Shown here piece after piece: positions 4,521 to 6,296 of a stretch of 6,296 nucleotides of DNA. The translations under genes were made by a program, and so were the position numbers. The notes below the pieces were generated by a model. The model had not been told where the DNA came from. It did not search any database and worked only from the letters and a program-made list of their open reading frames with translations. This DNA is from JBOGWY01 sp050694015. Lineage in GTDB: Bacteria > Actinomycetota > CADDZG01 > WHSQ01. The DNA is taken from NCBI GenBank assembly GCA_050694015.1, contig JBOGWY010000013.1, positions 1 to 6,296 of the forward strand. The letters run 5' to 3'. Positions within the stretch are counted from its first letter, which is position 1. Each line of letters opens with the position of its first letter.

Positions 4521-6296
4521 CTAGGTGCGCTGCCTCTCGGCGCTCGAGTTCGAATAGGAATCGTCACCGTCGAAGACCGCTCGCACCGTGTCGCCCTTCT
4601 TCGCCTTGAACGACGCGCTTGCAGAACCAGATCCGTCGGTCACGCTTGAACCGACGTCGCTTCCATTCACCAAGAAGCGAACGGTCCGACCCGATAGCGC
4701 AGCTCCGCTATCAGTGTCGGTCAACGTTGCGGTCGCGGTCGCCTGGTTGCCCATGTTCGACACAGCGATCTGCAGCGAAGGATCATCCAGGAGGATGTCG
4801 AGAACGTCCGAGGCAGAGATCCCTAGATAGCCGGAGTCTCCAGCGAACGTTGCCCCCTGAGTGGCCGAGCGTGCCGGGGGTTGCAGCGTAACGGTCACGC
4901 TAGCTTCTCCGTTGCCGTCCGTGTCGTCGCGATCAACCTCCTCGCCGTCCACGGTGAACACGATCTCTTTGCCCGCTACGCCCTCCCCCTGACTCGTAAG
5001 GCGTGCGGACAAGGTCGCCGAGTCCGTGATCTGCCCGGACCGCGCACCGGTGATGGTGAGTTCGGTCTCTTCTTGCTCTGGCTCCGGGCTGGCCCCACGC
5101 GACTCCGGAGCGGTGGTGACGACCAGAGGTTTTTCGGGAGCGCGACCGTACGCGTCGCCGACGTTTTCTTGTCTCCCCGGAAGCACGACCATGCGCTGTT
5201 CCGAGTCGATCTCCGTGATCGGAACGGTCGAGTGCGCGTTGTCGGATTCGGCGATCACCAGGATGTGAACGCCATGGGTACCGATGGAGCCCTGGAAGTA
5301 CTGAGGGTCGCCTTCAACAGGTGGGGTCTCGTCGGTCTCCGAATCCCAGCCCTGTCTGTCGCCGCTGTCTCGGCTGCACTCCTGACTCCCCGGATCGGCG
5401 TTGCGTCCGTTGACATGGGGGCCGGGGTTCGAACCGGTCCCGTCGTCGAAGCACGAGTCGTCGCGGTAGTAGGGAACCGCGATCAGTCCCTGTGCCGTTC
5501 CGCCGGGCGTGAACTGCTTGATCGCATTGCGTAGCACAAGCGTTCCGTGGTCGCCGGAGATCTGCTCCCAGTTGGGGCCGGCCACGACGCCCGAGAAGGT
5601 CGGGTCGGGGCTATCGATGTCGTTGTAGATGCAGGCGTCTTCGATCTCGTTGCGCATGTCTTCGGGGAGCTGGTTGTAGATCTCGGAGTGAGGGCCCACC
5701 GGTTGGCACGAAGGCTCGTTCTCGTCTCCGATGCCTTGCGTCTCCGACCCGGTCACACCATCCAGCTCATCGGAGGACTCATCGTCCCCGTCGTAGCTCA
5801 CGCCGTCGGGCCCGACATGCAAACGGGAGTTGCCGAAGACCTCGTCGTTGCGACCGTCGATCGCGACGCCGTCGGGCCTGAAGGGGTTGCGGTAGGTATC
5901 GACCATGTCGGCGTTGTAGTCCCATTGCGCGTAGATCCCATCGAGCGGCGGGATGACGTGCACCCGGAGGAACGATCCCAACCGGATCTCGTCGCGATAG
6001 AAGATCTCTCTGCGAACGACGTTCGTTCCCGAGTCGGCTCCCCACGTCTCGCGGATCACTCGCACCGGCCCGGCGAGCTCACCCATCAGGATGCTCGAAC
6101 CACCCCAGTTGTTGACCTCTTCTTCGTAGCCGCAACAGGGCGTCTGCCCCGACGGCCGCTGCTGGAACGCCCGCGCCTTCCATTGGTCGACGAGGTCGGG
6201 ACCGTAGGTCCAATCACCCTGGGGATCGGACGAAACCTCGAGGTCGGTCATCAGCCAGCGTCCCTCATATCGGAAACGGTAGCGAGGGGTCGCTAT
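4521..6296 (-). CDS. Large probably exported protein with two C-terminal bacterial Ig-like domains, 5' end beyond window
   Basis: The minus frame is open from the right edge to TAG at 4521-4523 (591 residues visible). Residues 1 to about 380 are a region I do not recognise. It has aromatic, beta-rich stretches (for example REIFYRDEIRLGSFLRVHVI), an Asp/Ser/Gly-rich acidic insert with several cysteines in the middle, and a Glu/Pro linker (EPEQEE) near 405-412. Then come two Ig-like domains of the bacterial Big_3_5-like type, about 413-500 and 508-587. Both have the fold pattern VxFTVDG/VRFLVNG, a TDGNGEASV/TDGSGSASA strand and a terminal AGDSGY/DGDDSY turn. The protein stops just after the second domain, with no sorting motif or TM helix. 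Ig repeats suggest an extracellular or surface role. ATG 6251 has GAGGGA 9 nt upstream and could be a start, but it would lack a signal peptide, and the 15 codons before it continue a beta-strand pattern (FRYEGRWLMTDLEV), so I treat it as internal. Confidence 0.8.
   Translation of the reverse strand: MATPRYRFRYEGRWLMTDLEVSSDPQGDWTYGPDLVDQWKARAFQQRPSGQTPCCGYEEEVNNWGGSSILMGELAGPVRVIRETWGADSGTNVVRREIFYRDEIRLGSFLRVHVIPPLDGIYAQWDYNADMVDTYRNPFRPDGVAIDGRNDEVFGNSRLHVGPDGVSYDGDDESSDELDGVTGSETQGIGDENEPSCQPVGPHSEIYNQLPEDMRNEIEDACIYNDIDSPDPTFSGVVAGPNWEQISGDHGTLVLRNAIKQFTPGGTAQGLIAVPYYRDDSCFDDGTGSNPGPHVNGRNADPGSQECSRDSGDRQGWDSETDETPPVEGDPQYFQGSIGTHGVHILVIAESDNAHSTVPITEIDSEQRMVVLPGRQENVGDAYGRAPEKPLVVTTAPESRGASPEPEQEETELTITGARSGQITDSATLSARLTSQGEGVAGKEIVFTVDGEEVDRDDTDGNGEASVTVTLQPPARSATQGATFAGDSGYLGISASDVLDILLDDPSLQIAVSNMGNQATATATLTDTDSGAALSGRTVRFLVNGSDVGSSVTDGSGSASASFKAKKGDTVRAVFDGDDSYSNSSAERQRT

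Noticed and set aside
4463..4567. 35-codon N-terminal extension of the thiolase
   Set aside because: It crosses the stop of the upstream gene and has no thiolase homology, while ATG 4462 has a good ribosome site and opens the conserved fold.

Overview
The window is high-GC DNA with strong G/C bias at third codon positions and mostly good Shine-Dalgarno sequences (GGAGG, GAGGGG, GGAGGAGG). Together with the actinobacterial look of the thiolase and of the secreted proteins, this suggests an uncultured member of the Actinomycetota. That is an inference from composition and family resemblance; no marker gene is present.

Layout from left to right. (1) 1-775, minus: the N-terminal part of a secreted Asp-box (BNR, sialidase-fold) protein that runs off the left edge. 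(2) 776-968: a divergent intergenic region with a candidate operator (919-945) in front of the next gene. (3) 969-2357, plus: a membrane sensor histidine kinase with two TM helices, GAF-like, HisKA and HATPase regions. (4) 2416-2787, plus: a stand-alone CheY-like receiver, probably its partner. (5) 2783-3303: a 62-bp inverted repeat (60/62 matching) enclosing a small minus-strand gene (2861-3181) for a single-TM protein with a glycine-rich tail. The arms begin within the last sense codon or at the stop codon of the two flanking convergent genes. (6) 3299-4462, minus: a complete acetyl-CoA acetyltransferase (thiolase). (7) 4521-6296, minus: the C-terminal 591 residues of a large, probably exported protein with two bacterial Ig-like domains; its start lies beyond the right edge.

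How the parts relate. The kinase and receiver form a small two-component module whose output must lie elsewhere, because the receiver has no DNA-binding or enzymatic domain. TAGTYA half-sites occur upstream of both genes. The large Ig-domain protein, the thiolase and the small glycine-rich protein are all on the minus strand and could be partly cotranscribed, converging on the receiver gene at the left arm of the inverted repeat. The receiver and thiolase mRNAs would carry almost identical 3' UTRs just after their stop codons, and any transcript reading through 3303-2783 could fold into a 62-bp stem around the small ORF. This inverted-repeat cassette is the most unusual part of the window. No transposase, recombinase, CRISPR array, tRNA or rRNA is visible.
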